DNA of 64,000 nt from Glaciihabitans sp. (GCA_025463785.1 JAODBD010000013.1:1-64000), one strand, 5' to 3'; shown: positions 8,618 through 21,519, counted from the first letter of the stretch. The notes: generated by a model from the sequence alone, not told the origin. Made by a program: numbers and translations.

Positions 8618-9148
8618 CTAGGACAGGGTGCGTTCGACCTGTTCTAACTGCCAGACGAGCCAGGGACTGAACGCGTAGGGCGCTGCGCTCGCGGCCGCGA
8701 CCAGCGAGTCGGGGTCGACCCATCTCCACTCCGCGACCTCCGCGGGGTTCGCGACCACGGCATCCGTCGTCACCGCTCGATACACCGGGCAGACCTCGTT
8801 CTCGACGATTCCGGATGCGTCGACCGCCCGGTAACGGAAGTCCGGCAACACAAGGCGCAGCTCGCTCACAGTGATCCCGAGCTCGATCAGGGCACGCCGT
8901 GCGACGCCGTCCTCAACGCTCTCGCCGGGGGCCGGATGCCCACAGAACGAGTTGGTCCAGACGCCCGGCCAGGTCAATTTGCTCAGTGCCCGGCGGGTTA
9001 CGAGCACCTGTCCTTCGGGGTTGAACACGTGGCAGGAGAAGGCGAGATGCAACGCGGTGTCGTGCGTGTGGACGGTCGCCTTGTCCGCTACGTCGACGGC
9101 ATTTCCGTCGTTGTCAAGGAGGACAACCTGCTCAGTGCCTTCAGCCAT
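8618..9148 (-). CDS. idi: Isopentenyl-diphosphate delta-isomerase, type I
   Basis: 176 residues with the Nudix-like fold of type I IDI: catalytic-Cys motif TNSFCGHPAPGES, metal ligands in HLAFSCHVF, RRALIELGI, and the catalytic Glu region VENEVCPVY. It interconverts IPP and DMAPP for isoprenoid synthesis. It is divergent from the crt fragment/crtI pair with only about 20 bases between starts, so the two share a promoter region. Idi genes beside carotenoid clusters are usual in Microbacteriaceae. Confidence 0.93.
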   Translation of the reverse strand: MAEGTEQVVLLDNDGNAVDVADKATVHTHDTALHLAFSCHVFNPEGQVLVTRRALSKLTWPGVWTNSFCGHPAPGESVEDGVARRALIELGITVSELRLVLPDFRYRAVDASGIVENEVCPVYRAVTTDAVVANPAEVAEWRWVDPDSLVAAASAAPYAFSPWLVWQLEQVERTLS

Positions 9149-9168
9149 GGTCGGGATAGTCTGCCTAA

Positions 9169-9339
9169 ATGGACGGTTCTGATCTGCTCGCGGTCGCGGG
9201 GGAGCGGCAGGCGCAGGTCGATGGGGTGCGTGACCGCCTCTTCAGCCTAGCCAAGAACCGAGCATCGGCTTTCGCCCAGGGGGACGTCGAACTCTGGCAC
9301 GCACTCGAGTCCAGAGTCTTCGGCGGTAACGACGGGTGA
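9169..9339 (+). pseudogene. Fragment resembling the N terminus of a polyprenyl (GGPP) synthase, coupled to crtI
   Basis: A 56-codon frame, ATG 9169 to TGA 9339. The sequence RASAFAQGDVELWHALESRVFGG resembles the start of actinobacterial GGPP synthases (crtE/idsA), where LWxxLExxxxGGK is followed by the RxRP segment and the two Asp-rich motifs. Here reading breaks off after GG and ends NDG-stop, overlapping the GTG of crtI as GTGA. The body of crtE and all of crtB, which normally lie between idi and crtI in such clusters, are missing. I infer an internal deletion joining the crtE start to the end of crtB. It could alternatively be an unrelated small protein. Confidence 0.55.
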
Positions 9340-10889
9340 GCGCTGTGACCGTGATCGGCGGCGGAATCAGCGGGCTGGCATCCGCTGCGCTACTGGCGCG
9401 GCAGGGGCACGATGTCACGCTGCTGGAAGCGCGCTCGACCCTGGGCGGCCGCGCGGACAGCTGGGAGAAGGACGGCTTTCGTTTTGACACCGGGCCGTCC
9501 TGGTATGTCATGCCCGAGGTCTTCGACCACTTCTACAGACTGCTCGGCACCACCGCAGACGAGCAACTTAACCTCGTAACCCTCGATCCCGGTTACCGCG
9601 TCTACTTCGAGGGTGACAAGTATCCGATCGACGTTGCCGCGATCCGCGAGGAAAACCTCGAACTGTTTGAAAAGGTGCGGCGCGGCTCGGGTCGTCGACT
9701 CGATCGGTACCTCCGCTCGGCGGCCGAGACCTACGAGCTGGCAATGAAGTACTTCCTCTATTCGAGCTTCCAGAGCATCCTGCCACTCGTTAACCGTGAG
9801 GTGCTGTCGCGGCTCTGCCGACTCGTTCTGCACCTCGGTCGCCCGCTTTCGTCGCTGACCCGCCACGCGGTTCACGACGACCGGTTGCGCAAAATCCTCG
9901 GATATCCGGCGATCTTTCTTGGAGCATCCCCCTATGTCGTGCCCGGCATCTACCACCTGATGAGTCATCTCGATCTGGCCGATGGCGTGCAATATCCGAT
10001 CGGAGGATTCGCTCGGGTGATCGAGAGCATTGCCGACCTTGCGCGCGCCGAGGGCGTCACGATCGTCACGGATGCCCGCGCAACGCGCATTGTCGTCGAG
10101 CACGGTGCTGCGACCGGCGTCGAGTACACCGGCACGGGCGATTCGAAGCAGACCGTACCAGCTGACCTGGTCGTCTCGACCGTTGACCTGCACTTCAGTG
10201 AGACAGTGCTGCTCCAGCCCGAGCAGCAGACCTACCCGCAGGCATATTGGGACAAGACGCTGCCCGGTCCCTCGGCGCTACTGCTGTACCTCGGTGTGAG
10301 CGGTGACCTGCCCGAGCTCGAACACCACACCCTGTTCTTTGCCGATGATTGGAAAGCCGGGTTCGATGCCATCTTCGGCGACGACCCCCATGTGCCGGGC
10401 ATCCCGTCCCTGTACGTCTGCAAACCCAGCGGCATCGAATCGGATGTCGCCCCAGACAACCACGAGAGCGTGTTCGTTCTCGTCCCCATTCCGGCAGATC
10501 CGACCCTTGGCAAGGGCGGGCTGAACGGTAAGGGCGACAAGACGGTTGAGGCACTCGCCGATGCGGTCATCGAGCAGATTGCGGACTGGGCCGGCATCGC
10601 GGATCTGGCAGCTCGCGTTGTTTTGCGCCGAACAGTGGGGCCTGCCGACTTCGTGACCGAGCTGAATTCGTGGCGCGGTACCGCGTTCGGTCCGGCACAC
10701 ACGCTGCGGCAGAGTGGACCCTTCCGCGCCGGCAACAAGAGTAAAAAGGTGCGCGGGCTGTACTTCGCTGGCGCATCCACCATCCCAGGGATCGGACTGC
10801 CGATGTGCCTGATCAGCGCCGAGGTCGTCCTCAAGCGCATCAACCGAGACACGACGACGACGCCGCTACCGGAGCCGCTCGGGCGCTAG
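9336..10889 (+). CDS. crtI: Phytoene desaturase
   Basis: 517 residues from GTG 9336. The N-terminal Rossmann motif VIGGGISGLASAALLARQGHDVTLLEA binds FAD, followed by LGGRADSWEKDGFRFDTGPSW. The C-terminal signature FAGASTIPGIGLPMCLISAEVV is the bacterial-type phytoene dehydrogenase motif. It desaturates phytoene toward lycopene at the membrane. The GTGA overlap with the upstream 56-codon frame indicates translational coupling. Without crtB in the window its substrate supply is unexplained. It overlaps the converging MarR gene by 4 bases. Confidence 0.92.
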   Translation: MSAVTVIGGGISGLASAALLARQGHDVTLLEARSTLGGRADSWEKDGFRFDTGPSWYVMPEVFDHFYRLLGTTADEQLNLVTLDPGYRVYFEGDKYPIDVAAIREENLELFEKVRRGSGRRLDRYLRSAAETYELAMKYFLYSSFQSILPLVNREVLSRLCRLVLHLGRPLSSLTRHAVHDDRLRKILGYPAIFLGASPYVVPGIYHLMSHLDLADGVQYPIGGFARVIESIADLARAEGVTIVTDARATRIVVEHGAATGVEYTGTGDSKQTVPADLVVSTVDLHFSETVLLQPEQQTYPQAYWDKTLPGPSALLLYLGVSGDLPELEHHTLFFADDWKAGFDAIFGDDPHVPGIPSLYVCKPSGIESDVAPDNHESVFVLVPIPADPTLGKGGLNGKGDKTVEALADAVIEQIADWAGIADLAARVVLRRTVGPADFVTELNSWRGTAFGPAHTLRQSGPFRAGNKSKKVRGLYFAGASTIPGIGLPMCLISAEVVLKRINRDTTTTPLPEPLGR

Positions 10890-11305
10890 TCGCTCCAGCC
10901 GAGGTTGCGCGCCATGCGCTCGAGAGTCGCCACGGTCGTCGTGTAGTCGGCCTCGGTGAGTTCGGCGGTCATCAGCGTTCGCTGCTCCGAGACGACCGAG
11001 GTGAGGCGTCCGAGTGCTGCACTGCCGCGCTCGGTGAGCTCGTAGCCCGACGGCGTCGCGTCGACCCAGGCGCTGTCGATGAGTTCGCTCAGGTGATCGA
11101 GCGCTGACCCGTCCTCGGCGTCGACCAGAAACGGCGCGACCGCGGCGTCGAGTTGTTCGACCGTCGATTCGCCGCGCGCCAGGACGTTGAGCAGCTGCCA
11201 CTGGCGCCGCGTGACGCCGTGCTCCTCGAGAGTGTGTGCGAACTGCTCCTCGATGAGACCGTCGACGAGCTTCAACCAATATCCGATCGGGCGTTGATCA
11301 GCCAT
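10886..11305 (-). CDS. MarR-family transcriptional regulator
   Basis: 139 residues with a winged-helix DNA-binding domain: LIEEQFAHTLEEHGVTRRQWQLLNVLARGE, then recognition-helix and wing regions ending in YELTERGSAAL. MarR-type CrtR regulators flank carotenoid clusters in Corynebacterium and respond to GGPP, so a role in crt control is plausible. It is not proven, since the gene is convergent with crtI. It begins 9 bases after the PEP-mutase-like gene and is probably cotranscribed with it. Confidence 0.85.
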   Translation of the reverse strand: MADQRPIGYWLKLVDGLIEEQFAHTLEEHGVTRRQWQLLNVLARGESTVEQLDAAVAPFLVDAEDGSALDHLSELIDSAWVDATPSGYELTERGSAALGRLTSVVSEQRTLMTAELTEADYTTTVATLERMARNLGWSD

Positions 11306-11314
11306 GCCTTGAGG

Positions 11315-12097
11315 CTAATACTCGAACCCCAGCTCGTGGGGGTATTCGTCCAGCGCCGTCAACTTCGCGGCCGCATCCCGAAGGTGCGAGAGGGTCAGGC
11401 CCAGAATGCCGGGACCGAAGCTGACCCGCGAAACGCCCAGCTCTGCGAGTTGCCGGAGAGGAACGGATGTCGCCCCAGACACCACAGAAACCCTCCCGTC
11501 GATCTCACGCACGGCTCGCGCCACGTCGTCGGCGCCGCGCAGCCCGAGCACGAAGACGCAGTCGGCACCCGCCCCGAGGTACGAGTTGGCTCGGTTCACC
11601 ATGTCGGCCCAGTCGCCGCCGCGCACGAGCGAATCATCGCGGGCGTTGATCACGATCGGCATGCCAGCACCGACGCCGGCCGCGTGCGCGGCCACTACCC
11701 GTTCGGTTGCAATCTCGATCGGCATGAGGGACCCGCCAACGGCCGTGTCTTCGAGGTTGAGGCCAACCGCGCCGGTCTCGATCAGGTGACCGACGTTGCG
11801 TTGAACGCCCGCAGCATCCCCGGCGTAGCCCTGTTCAAAGTCGATGGTGACGGGCAGTTCGACCGCGTTCACGATGAGGGTCGCGGCGGCGAGCGCCTGC
11901 TCCACGCTAAGGCCGCCACCGTCGGGGACGCCGTGCGCGAACGACACCGCGTGACTCGCACTCGCGATCGCCTTGACGCCAGGGGCGCCGGCGACAATGC
12001 GCGCGGTCACGGCATCCCACACATTTGTCAGGATGAGCGGGTCGCCCGGAACGTGGAGCGAGCGGAGGAGTGCTGCCTTGTCGCGCTGCGTCGTCAT
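11315..12097 (-). CDS. Isocitrate lyase/PEP mutase superfamily protein
   Basis: Start at ATG 12097 (MTTQRDKAALLRSLH); the upstream extension runs into a repeat and is not credible. 260 residues form a TIM barrel with DFEQGYAG (metal-binding Asp/Glu region), GLNLEDTA and INARDDS. Family members act on small 2-methyl or oxaloacetate-like acids (lyase, mutase or hydrolase). The lyase Cys motif KKCGH is absent, so a classical isocitrate or methylisocitrate lyase role is unlikely. The substrate is unknown. First gene of a likely two-gene unit with the MarR gene. Confidence 0.8.
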   Translation of the reverse strand: MTTQRDKAALLRSLHVPGDPLILTNVWDAVTARIVAGAPGVKAIASASHAVSFAHGVPDGGGLSVEQALAAATLIVNAVELPVTIDFEQGYAGDAAGVQRNVGHLIETGAVGLNLEDTAVGGSLMPIEIATERVVAAHAAGVGAGMPIVINARDDSLVRGGDWADMVNRANSYLGAGADCVFVLGLRGADDVARAVREIDGRVSVVSGATSVPLRQLAELGVSRVSFGPGILGLTLSHLRDAAAKLTALDEYPHELGFEY

Positions 12098-12214
12098 GAC
12101 TTCAGGTTGGCAGCCCGCCACCGCCGCCGCCACCGCGTTTCAGCCACGTCGCGTCGCGTCGCCGTGCCCGGCGCCCCTGCCGCGCCCGCCCCGCCGCCGG
12201 CTCCGACCCGAGCG

Positions 12215-12289
12215 TAACTTCGGAGATTCTGTCGAAACGCCGCGAGCGGACGCGACCACAGCCGCGGGTCGCCCGAATCTCCGAAGTTA
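12215..12289. repeat. Dispersed-type inverted repeat, 15-base arms
   Basis: TAACTTCGGAGATTC (12215-12229) is the perfect reverse complement of GAATCTCCGAAGTTA (12275-12289), separated by 45 bases. It sits in the gap between the PEP-mutase-like gene and the transporter, both minus-strand. It resembles the palindrome at 60453-60544 in position type and partly in sequence (CTCC/GAA core). Confidence 0.75.
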
Positions 12290-12331
12290 TGCAGCCGGCG
12301 CACGACGCGCAGAACCTCGGCGGCGGGAGCC

Positions 12332-13711
12332 CTAGCCGACGTTTGCCTTCGCCTGGATAGGCAGGAGCAGCGCGAGCCCGACCGCGAGCACGATGACGAT
12401 GCCGATGATCCCGTAGATGGTGCTGTGGAAGGCGGTCACGAAGATCGTGAAAAGAAGCGGCGCGAGGACGGTAGCCGCCTTTCCGGTCGTCTGGTAAAGG
12501 CCGAATACCTCGCCTTCGTGCCCGGCAGGGATGACGCGAGCCAGGAAACTGCGACTCGCCGATTGTGCGGGTCCGACGAAGATGCACATCAGCAGTCCGA
12601 AGATCCAGAAGATGGTCGTGCCGCCGCTGTGGAATACAAACACGCAGAGCCCGGCAACGACTGCTCCGATGAGAGCCCCGACCATGACCGGCTTCGGGCC
12701 GGCGACGTCATCGAGGCGTCCGATGAGCACGGTCGAAACGCCGGCAACCACGTTCGCGGCAATGGCGAAAATGATGACGTCGCCCTTCGAAAAACCGAAG
12801 GCGACAGCGGCAAGAACCCCGCCGTAGGTGAAAACGCCGGTGAGGCCGTCACGGAAAACGGCGCTCGCGATCAGGAACCACACCGTCCGCCGGCTGATCT
12901 TCCAGAGGCCACCGATATCGCGAATGAGGCGCGCGTACGACTTGCCGATTCGCACGAAGAAGGTCGTGATGCTGCGGTTCTCCGACAGGGTCACGGTCAC
13001 GGGAGGTTCGGGCACCGCCAGCAGCACCGGGATCGAGAACCCGGCCATCCAGAGTGCAGCGATCGCCATCGAGACGCGAACCGACAGTCCGTCCTTGTCG
13101 GTAACACCGAACAGGCCGACAGCCGGATGAATGAAACCGAAGTACAGGATGAGCAGCAGAACGATGCCGCCGAAGTAGCCCATAGACCAGCCGAAACCGC
13201 TCACCCGACCGACCGTGCGGGCTGACGATACCTGCGACAGCATCGCGTTGTAGTTCACGCTGGCGATCTCGAAGAAGAGAGTTCCCACGGCGAGAAGCAC
13301 CAGTCCGAGCGGCAGGTATGCGGGGGTCTCCTTGACGAAGAACATGCAGCCGATCGCGACGACAACGATCAGTGTGTTGATGCCGAGCCAGAGCTTGCGT
13401 CTGCCCGTGCCATCCGAGCGCTGCCCGGTGACGGGGGCGATGAGCGCAACCAGGATGCCGCCGATAATCCCGGTAAGGCCGAGCAGGGCGGTCGTGTTGT
13501 CTGGGTTGCCGAATTCCCTGGATGCCAGATAGACAGTGAATACAAAAGTCGTCGTGATCGCGTTGAAGGCGGCTCCGCCCCAGTCCCAGAGAGCCCAGGC
13601 CAGGATGCGTCTCTTCGGCACCTCGGCTTCTGCGGGAAGTGACATGCCCGCGGCCAGCAGGGCCTCTGCAGCCGATGAAGCCTTGACGCCGGTGTCGGGA
13701 AGGTCGGTCAT
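12332..13711 (-). CDS. MFS transporter, UMF1 (Atg22-like) family
   Basis: 459 residues from ATG 13711 (MTDLPDTGVKASS). The frame stays open to 14557, but that extension is antisense to dnaK and is rejected. The start region RRILAWALWDWGGAAFNAITTTFVFTVY matches the UMF1 family N terminus. About 12 hydrophobic segments follow, with a conserved GQRSDGTGRRK loop between TM2 and TM3. The substrate is unknown; Atg22 relatives move amino acids. Divergent from dnaK, so its promoter may lie within reach of the HAIR sites. Confidence 0.85.
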   Translation of the reverse strand: MTDLPDTGVKASSAAEALLAAGMSLPAEAEVPKRRILAWALWDWGGAAFNAITTTFVFTVYLASREFGNPDNTTALLGLTGIIGGILVALIAPVTGQRSDGTGRRKLWLGINTLIVVVAIGCMFFVKETPAYLPLGLVLLAVGTLFFEIASVNYNAMLSQVSSARTVGRVSGFGWSMGYFGGIVLLLILYFGFIHPAVGLFGVTDKDGLSVRVSMAIAALWMAGFSIPVLLAVPEPPVTVTLSENRSITTFFVRIGKSYARLIRDIGGLWKISRRTVWFLIASAVFRDGLTGVFTYGGVLAAVAFGFSKGDVIIFAIAANVVAGVSTVLIGRLDDVAGPKPVMVGALIGAVVAGLCVFVFHSGGTTIFWIFGLLMCIFVGPAQSASRSFLARVIPAGHEGEVFGLYQTTGKAATVLAPLLFTIFVTAFHSTIYGIIGIVIVLAVGLALLLPIQAKANVG

Positions 13712-13790
13712 GGTCGAAACACTAGTGTTCCGGGCCCACGAATTGGGGAACGGCCGGTGGAATATCGGTCGACCCTGAATCGTTTTCGTA

Positions 13791-13811
13791 ATTGAGTCGT
13801 GCAGACTCAAG
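13791..13811. promoter_or_regulatory. HAIR operator 1 (HspR-binding)
   Basis: ATTGAGT-CGTGCAG-ACTCAAG matches the HspR inverted repeat CTTGAGT-N7-ACTCAAG with one mismatch. It lies 102 bases upstream of dnaK. HspR, encoded in the same operon, represses through such sites (established for Streptomyces and Mycobacterium). Confidence 0.88.
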
Positions 13812-13826
13812 TTTCGGGGATTCAGC

Positions 13827-13832
13827 TTGACA
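13827..13832 (+). promoter_or_regulatory. Candidate -35 box of the dnaK promoter
   Basis: A perfect TTGACA lies between the two HAIR sites, 81 bases before the dnaK ATG. No strong -10 box was found at the ideal 17 bases; AAACTT (13851-13856) is the nearest and overlaps HAIR 2. Confidence 0.5.
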
Positions 13833-13853
13833 AGGTGGCATCCCATCACCAAA

Positions 13854-15784
<1,931 letters not shown>

Positions 15785-15787
15785 GCC

Positions 15788-16387
15788 ATGGCTGACAAGA
15801 ACAAGCCCGAACCAGAGCCCGCCGAGGAGCCCGTTACCGATCTAACGGGCTCCGAGGATGGCGACACCGCCGACGTTGAGACAGCGGACGACCTCATCGA
15901 GGCGGAAGGGCCAGACATTGAGACGCTGACCGACGAGGAGATCTCGTTCCTCGAGGCTGGCGAGCGCGAGCTGATCTCCGACATGCGAAACGACCTTGCT
16001 CGCGCCCAGGCCGAGCTCGTGAACTTCCGCAAGCGGGTCGAGCGTGACCGTGCGGCCAACCGGGAGGCCGTCATCGCGGAGGTCATCCGTACGATGCTTC
16101 CCGCAGTCGATGACCTGTACCGCGCCGAATCGCACGGCGACCTGGCCGGCAGTCCGCTCGAGATCGTGGCCCAGAAGCTCCATGCGGCCTTCGCGCGCTA
16201 CGGCCTTCGCACGGTCGGAGAGAAGGGCGAGGTCTTTGACCCCAACCTTCACGAGGCACTCGTTCAGCTGCCCTCGTCCGACGTGGACGTCAACACGGTG
16301 GCTGACGTCATCGAGCCGGGTTACGCGCTCGGCGACCGGCTGCTGCGCGCGGCCAAGGTCGCGGTGTCAGTGCCTGACGGCAAGTAG
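15788..16387 (+). CDS. grpE: Nucleotide exchange factor GrpE
   Basis: 199 residues, starting 3 bases after the dnaK stop. An acidic leader is followed by a long coiled coil (EISFLEAGERELISDMRNDL through RKRVERDR). The C-terminal beta wing contains the GrpE signature region (GEVFDPNLHEAL, VIEPGYALGDRLLRAAKVAVS). It releases ADP from DnaK as a dimer. Confidence 0.96.
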   Translation: MADKNKPEPEPAEEPVTDLTGSEDGDTADVETADDLIEAEGPDIETLTDEEISFLEAGERELISDMRNDLARAQAELVNFRKRVERDRAANREAVIAEVIRTMLPAVDDLYRAESHGDLAGSPLEIVAQKLHAAFARYGLRTVGEKGEVFDPNLHEALVQLPSSDVDVNTVADVIEPGYALGDRLLRAAKVAVSVPDGK

Positions 16388-16395
16388 GAGGTCCT

Positions 16396-17388
16396 GTGGC
16401 AAGTCAGGACTGGTTCGATAAGGACTTTTATCAGGTCCTTGGCGTATCCAAGGACGTCTCTGAGTCCGATCTGAAGAAGACGTATCGCAAGCTCGCGCGC
16501 CAGTATCACCCAGACTCCAATGCTGGCGACGCCAAGGCCGAGGCCCGCTTCAAGGAGATCAGCGAGGCGTACTCGGTCCTCTCCGACAAGGAGCAGCGTA
16601 CCGAGTACGACCAGGTCCGCGCGATGGGCTCGGGCGCTCGGTTTACGTCGGGCGGCAATGGCCAGCCCGGCGGTTTCGAGGACGTCTTTGGCGGGATGTT
16701 CGGTGGCGGCAATCGTCGCGCCGGTTTCCAGCAGGGTGGTTTCGAAGACTTCCTGGGCGGCATGTTCGGGGGCGGCGGCAACGGCGGCTTCGGCCAGTCG
16801 ACCGGCGGTTACCGCGGCTATGGCGGGCCGACCCGTGGGCGCGACCTCGAGGCGAGCACCACGCTCGACTTCGTGACTGCGATCCGCGGTGAGACCATCA
16901 CTCTGCAGCCTCAGGGCGGTAAGCCGATCAAGGTCAAGATTCCGGCTGGCGTCAGCGATGGGCAGAAGATCCGCCTTCGCGGCAAGGGTGAGCCGAGTCC
17001 GGATGGCGGCGAGACCGGCGACCTGGTGCTCTCGATCACGGTTCGAAAGCATCCCGTGTTCGAGCGGGACGGGCTCAATCTGCGCGTCGAGGTGCCGGTT
17101 ACCTTCGTCGAGGCGACGCTCGGTGCGACGGTCGAGGTTCCGACGCTCGGGGGCGACCCGGTGAGGCTGCGCGTCGCGGCGGGCACACCGAGTGGGCGCG
17201 TGCTTCGCGTCAAGGGCCGCGGCGTGACAACTACGAAGGGAACGGGCGATCTGCTCGCAACCGTCGAAGTGGCCGTGCCGAGTCACCTCACCGATGCTGC
17301 CAGGAAGCATCTCGAGGACTTCGCGGCTGCGATGCCGGATGAAAACCCACGTGCCGAACTTCTCGATCGTGCGGGAGCTAATCACTAA
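16396..17388 (+). CDS. dnaJ: DnaJ-type co-chaperone without zinc fingers
   Basis: 330 residues from GTG 16396, with AGGAGG-type sequence just upstream. The J domain has HPD at residues 38-40. A glycine/phenylalanine-rich region (about 75-145, FGGMFGGG repeats) follows, then two C-terminal substrate-binding barrels. The protein contains no cysteine, so the four CxxCxGxG zinc motifs of classical DnaJ are absent and it is CbpA-like. No frameshift is visible: the frame is continuous and the C-terminal domains are intact. The stop overlaps the hspR ATG (TAATG). Confidence 0.93.
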   Translation: MASQDWFDKDFYQVLGVSKDVSESDLKKTYRKLARQYHPDSNAGDAKAEARFKEISEAYSVLSDKEQRTEYDQVRAMGSGARFTSGGNGQPGGFEDVFGGMFGGGNRRAGFQQGGFEDFLGGMFGGGGNGGFGQSTGGYRGYGGPTRGRDLEASTTLDFVTAIRGETITLQPQGGKPIKVKIPAGVSDGQKIRLRGKGEPSPDGGETGDLVLSITVRKHPVFERDGLNLRVEVPVTFVEATLGATVEVPTLGGDPVRLRVAAGTPSGRVLRVKGRGVTTTKGTGDLLATVEVAVPSHLTDAARKHLEDFAAAMPDENPRAELLDRAGANH

Positions 17389-17813
17389 TGGACGAGCAGA
17401 GCCCGATCTTCGCGATCGCTGTCGCCGCCGAGCTGGCGGCGATGCATCCGCAGACGCTGCGCCAGTACGACCGGCTCGGGCTCGTGAGTCCCACTCGCAC
17501 CGCCGGCAAGTCGCGTCGCTATTCGATGCGGGATGTCGTGCAGCTGCGGGAGATCGCGAGGCTGAGCGCTGAGGGCCTGAACCTCGAGGGCATCCGTCGC
17601 ATGCTTGACCTCGAGAACCAGGTCGCGGCCCTGCAGTCCAGGGTTCGGGTGCTTGAGGCGGCGCTCGCGGACGAGCTGCTCAACCGGCCGGGTCGTCGTG
17701 TGTTCGCGGCGGGCGGCTCGGGCGACGTGGTTCCGCTGCGCACCGGCACTCGCGCTCAACGCAACACGCAGGTGGTCGTCTGGCGCCCGCTCGGCCGCGG
17801 AGGTGGCGAGTAG
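17388..17813 (+). CDS. hspR: Heat-shock repressor HspR (MerR family)
   Basis: 141 residues. A MerR winged helix (AIAVAAELAAMHPQTLRQYD, GLVSPTRTAGKSRRYSMRDV) is followed by a dimerisation coiled coil (LDLENQVAALQSRVRVLEAAL). HspR binds HAIR repeats with DnaK as co-repressor. Two HAIR sites precede this operon, giving a feedback loop. Its start overlaps the dnaJ stop. Confidence 0.95.
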   Translation: MDEQSPIFAIAVAAELAAMHPQTLRQYDRLGLVSPTRTAGKSRRYSMRDVVQLREIARLSAEGLNLEGIRRMLDLENQVAALQSRVRVLEAALADELLNRPGRRVFAAGGSGDVVPLRTGTRAQRNTQVVVWRPLGRGGGE

Positions 17814-17815
17814 TC

Positions 17816-18847
17816 GTGGTGCGGATCGCAGAGCTGGATGTCGTGCTCGCCGACGCGGCGGACCGACTCATTCTGGATGAGGCAGCCGCGTCGACTGCCG
17901 GCGCCCGAGTTGTCGCGATCGGGTCGGCCGCGCTCGCCACCGGTGCTCGCGTCGCCGGCGCGGAGAGCGTACGCGCCTACCAGGACCTCGTCGCTGACGA
18001 TGGTGTCGAGGAGCTAAGCCCCCAACTGTTCTCCGGCGCGACGGTGATTCTGCTGCGGCTGCCGAAGTCGCTCGACGCCCTCGACCGGCTCGCGCGAGCG
18101 GCCGCCGCCTTCGCCGATCCGGCAGTCGTCGTCTTTGCGGGCGGCCGGCTCAAGTACATGACCACGGCAATGAACGAGGTTCTCGGCCGCAGCTTCGAGG
18201 CACTCGACATCTCCCACGCCAGACAGAAATCGCGCGTGCTCATCGCGCGCTCGCCGCTGGCGGTCGCACCGGCGGAGCCGCGGCGCGAGTTCCAGTCCGA
18301 TCTCGGACTGTGGGTGGGAGCAGTCGGCGGCGTGTTCGCCGGTTCTGGCATCGACATTGGCACGAGGGCGATGTTGGCGACGTTTGACAAGCTGCCAGCC
18401 TTTCAGACGGCCATTGATTTGGGGTGTGGGTCGGGCATCCTCGCGGCGGAGCTCAAGAGGCGGAAGCCGAATGCTCGAGTGATTGCGAGCGACGCGTCAG
18501 CGGATGCCGTTGCCTCGGCTCGCGAGACCATGGTCGCGAACGCACTCGACGTTGAGGTCGTGCGAGAGGCGGCCCTGCGGTCGCAGCCGGATGCTTCGGC
18601 CGATCTGATCGTGCTCAACCCGCCGTTCCACGACGGCGGAGCGGTCACGACCGACATTGCGCTTGCCCTGTTCGCCGAGGCCGCTCGCGTGCTCAAGCCG
18701 GGTGCCAGCCTTCGCGTGGTCTGGAATTCCCACCTCGCGTATAAGCCGATCCTGCGCGGCATCGTCGGCCCGACCTCCGAGCTTTCCCGCACCGCGAAGT
18801 TCACCGTCACCGAATCGGTGCGACACAAACCACTGAGTCACAAATAG
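17816..18847 (+). CDS. rRNA guanine-N2-methyltransferase (RsmC/RlmG-like)
   Basis: 343 residues from GTG 17816, two bases after hspR. The N-terminal half is a degenerate methyltransferase-like domain and the C-terminal half is catalytic. The SAM-binding motif is [12 protein letters not shown], and NPPFHDGG is the NPPF motif of N2-guanine RNA methyltransferases. This two-domain build is that of RsmC (16S G1207) and RlmG (23S G1835); which base is modified cannot be told here. Its place between hspR and clpB suggests cotranscription with the chaperones. Confidence 0.85.
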   Translation: MVRIAELDVVLADAADRLILDEAAASTAGARVVAIGSAALATGARVAGAESVRAYQDLVADDGVEELSPQLFSGATVILLRLPKSLDALDRLARAAAAFADPAVVVFAGGRLKYMTTAMNEVLGRSFEALDISHARQKSRVLIARSPLAVAPAEPRREFQSDLGLWVGAVGGVFAGSGIDIGTRAMLATFDKLPAFQTAIDLGCGSGILAAELKRRKPNARVIASDASADAVASARETMVANALDVEVVREAALRSQPDASADLIVLNPPFHDGGAVTTDIALALFAEAARVLKPGASLRVVWNSHLAYKPILRGIVGPTSELSRTAKFTVTESVRHKPLSHK

Positions 18848-18882
18848 GCTCAGTACTGGAACACAACGTTCAGGAGAACGAA

Positions 18883-21030
<2,148 letters not shown>

Positions 21031-21046
21031 CGCCCAGCACTTTCCA

Positions 21047-21077
21047 CGCGGGTGGAGTGTCAGTTTCTCCGCCCGCG
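21047..21077 (+). terminator. Hairpin after clpB
   Basis: CGCGGGTGGAG (21047-21057) pairs with CTCCGCCCGCG (21067-21077) with one G-U pair and a 9-base loop, 17 bases after the clpB stop. It marks the likely end of the heat-shock transcription unit. No U-tract. Confidence 0.6.
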
Positions 21078-21117
21078 GGGTGTGGTGGACGCGGGCATGC
21101 GGGGATAGGCTCGCGCC

Positions 21118-21519
21118 ATGAGCGCAGGCACAAAAGACGACCCGTGGGTCCTGAAGACGCCTTCCGGGAGCTCCGAGTACACGATGTACCGCGACGACGC
21201 CGCCGATCCGGCCGTGATCGTCTGCCAGGTCGGCTCGACCAGGCTGACGTATCTGGTTCAGGCGATCGACGACCTGTACACCTGGCTCAAGGAGCAGGGC
21301 GATTGGGTTCCGCTCGGCGCAGCGGACGAGCAGAAGCCCGCCACCGCAGGCACCGTCGAGGGCTGGGGTCGCGCGGAGAGCAACCCGGTCGGCGGCTGGT
21401 ACGGCACCCGCAAGGGCTATCGCGGTCGCTTCGGGATGTACATGCCGCCGCTCCTCGAGGCGCTCGGTCTCGCCGAGCTCACGCACGACGCCCGCAACAA
21501 CAGCATCAAGGCACTCTGA
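21118..21519 (+). CDS. Small conserved cytosolic protein, unknown function
   Basis: 133 residues starting MSAGTKDDPWVLKTPSGSSEYTMYRD, with a second conserved-looking part GGWYGTRKGYRGRFGMYMPPLLEALGLAEL. No signal peptide or membrane segment. Proteins of this length with the KDDPWxLKTPxGxSEYxMYxD start are widespread in actinobacteria, but no function is known to me. Its stop codon lies inside the first unit of a 21-base tandem duplication. Confidence 0.75.
   Translation: MSAGTKDDPWVLKTPSGSSEYTMYRDDAADPAVIVCQVGSTRLTYLVQAIDDLYTWLKEQGDWVPLGAADEQKPATAGTVEGWGRAESNPVGGWYGTRKGYRGRFGMYMPPLLEALGLAELTHDARNNSIKAL

Noticed and set aside
11153-12217. 354-codon plus-strand frame over the MarR and PEP-mutase-like genes
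   Set aside because: It is the shadow of two genes with clear family motifs on the minus strand.
12098-12331. Gap between the PEP-mutase-like gene and the transporter as a coding region
   Set aside because: Several frames are open, but they are explained by GC content and the inverted repeat; no start with a ribosome-binding site.
16396-17388. Possible frameshift or deletion in dnaJ because the zinc fingers are missing
   Set aside because: The frame is continuous, the J domain and both C-terminal domains are intact, and zinc-less CbpA-like forms exist in this position in related bacteria.
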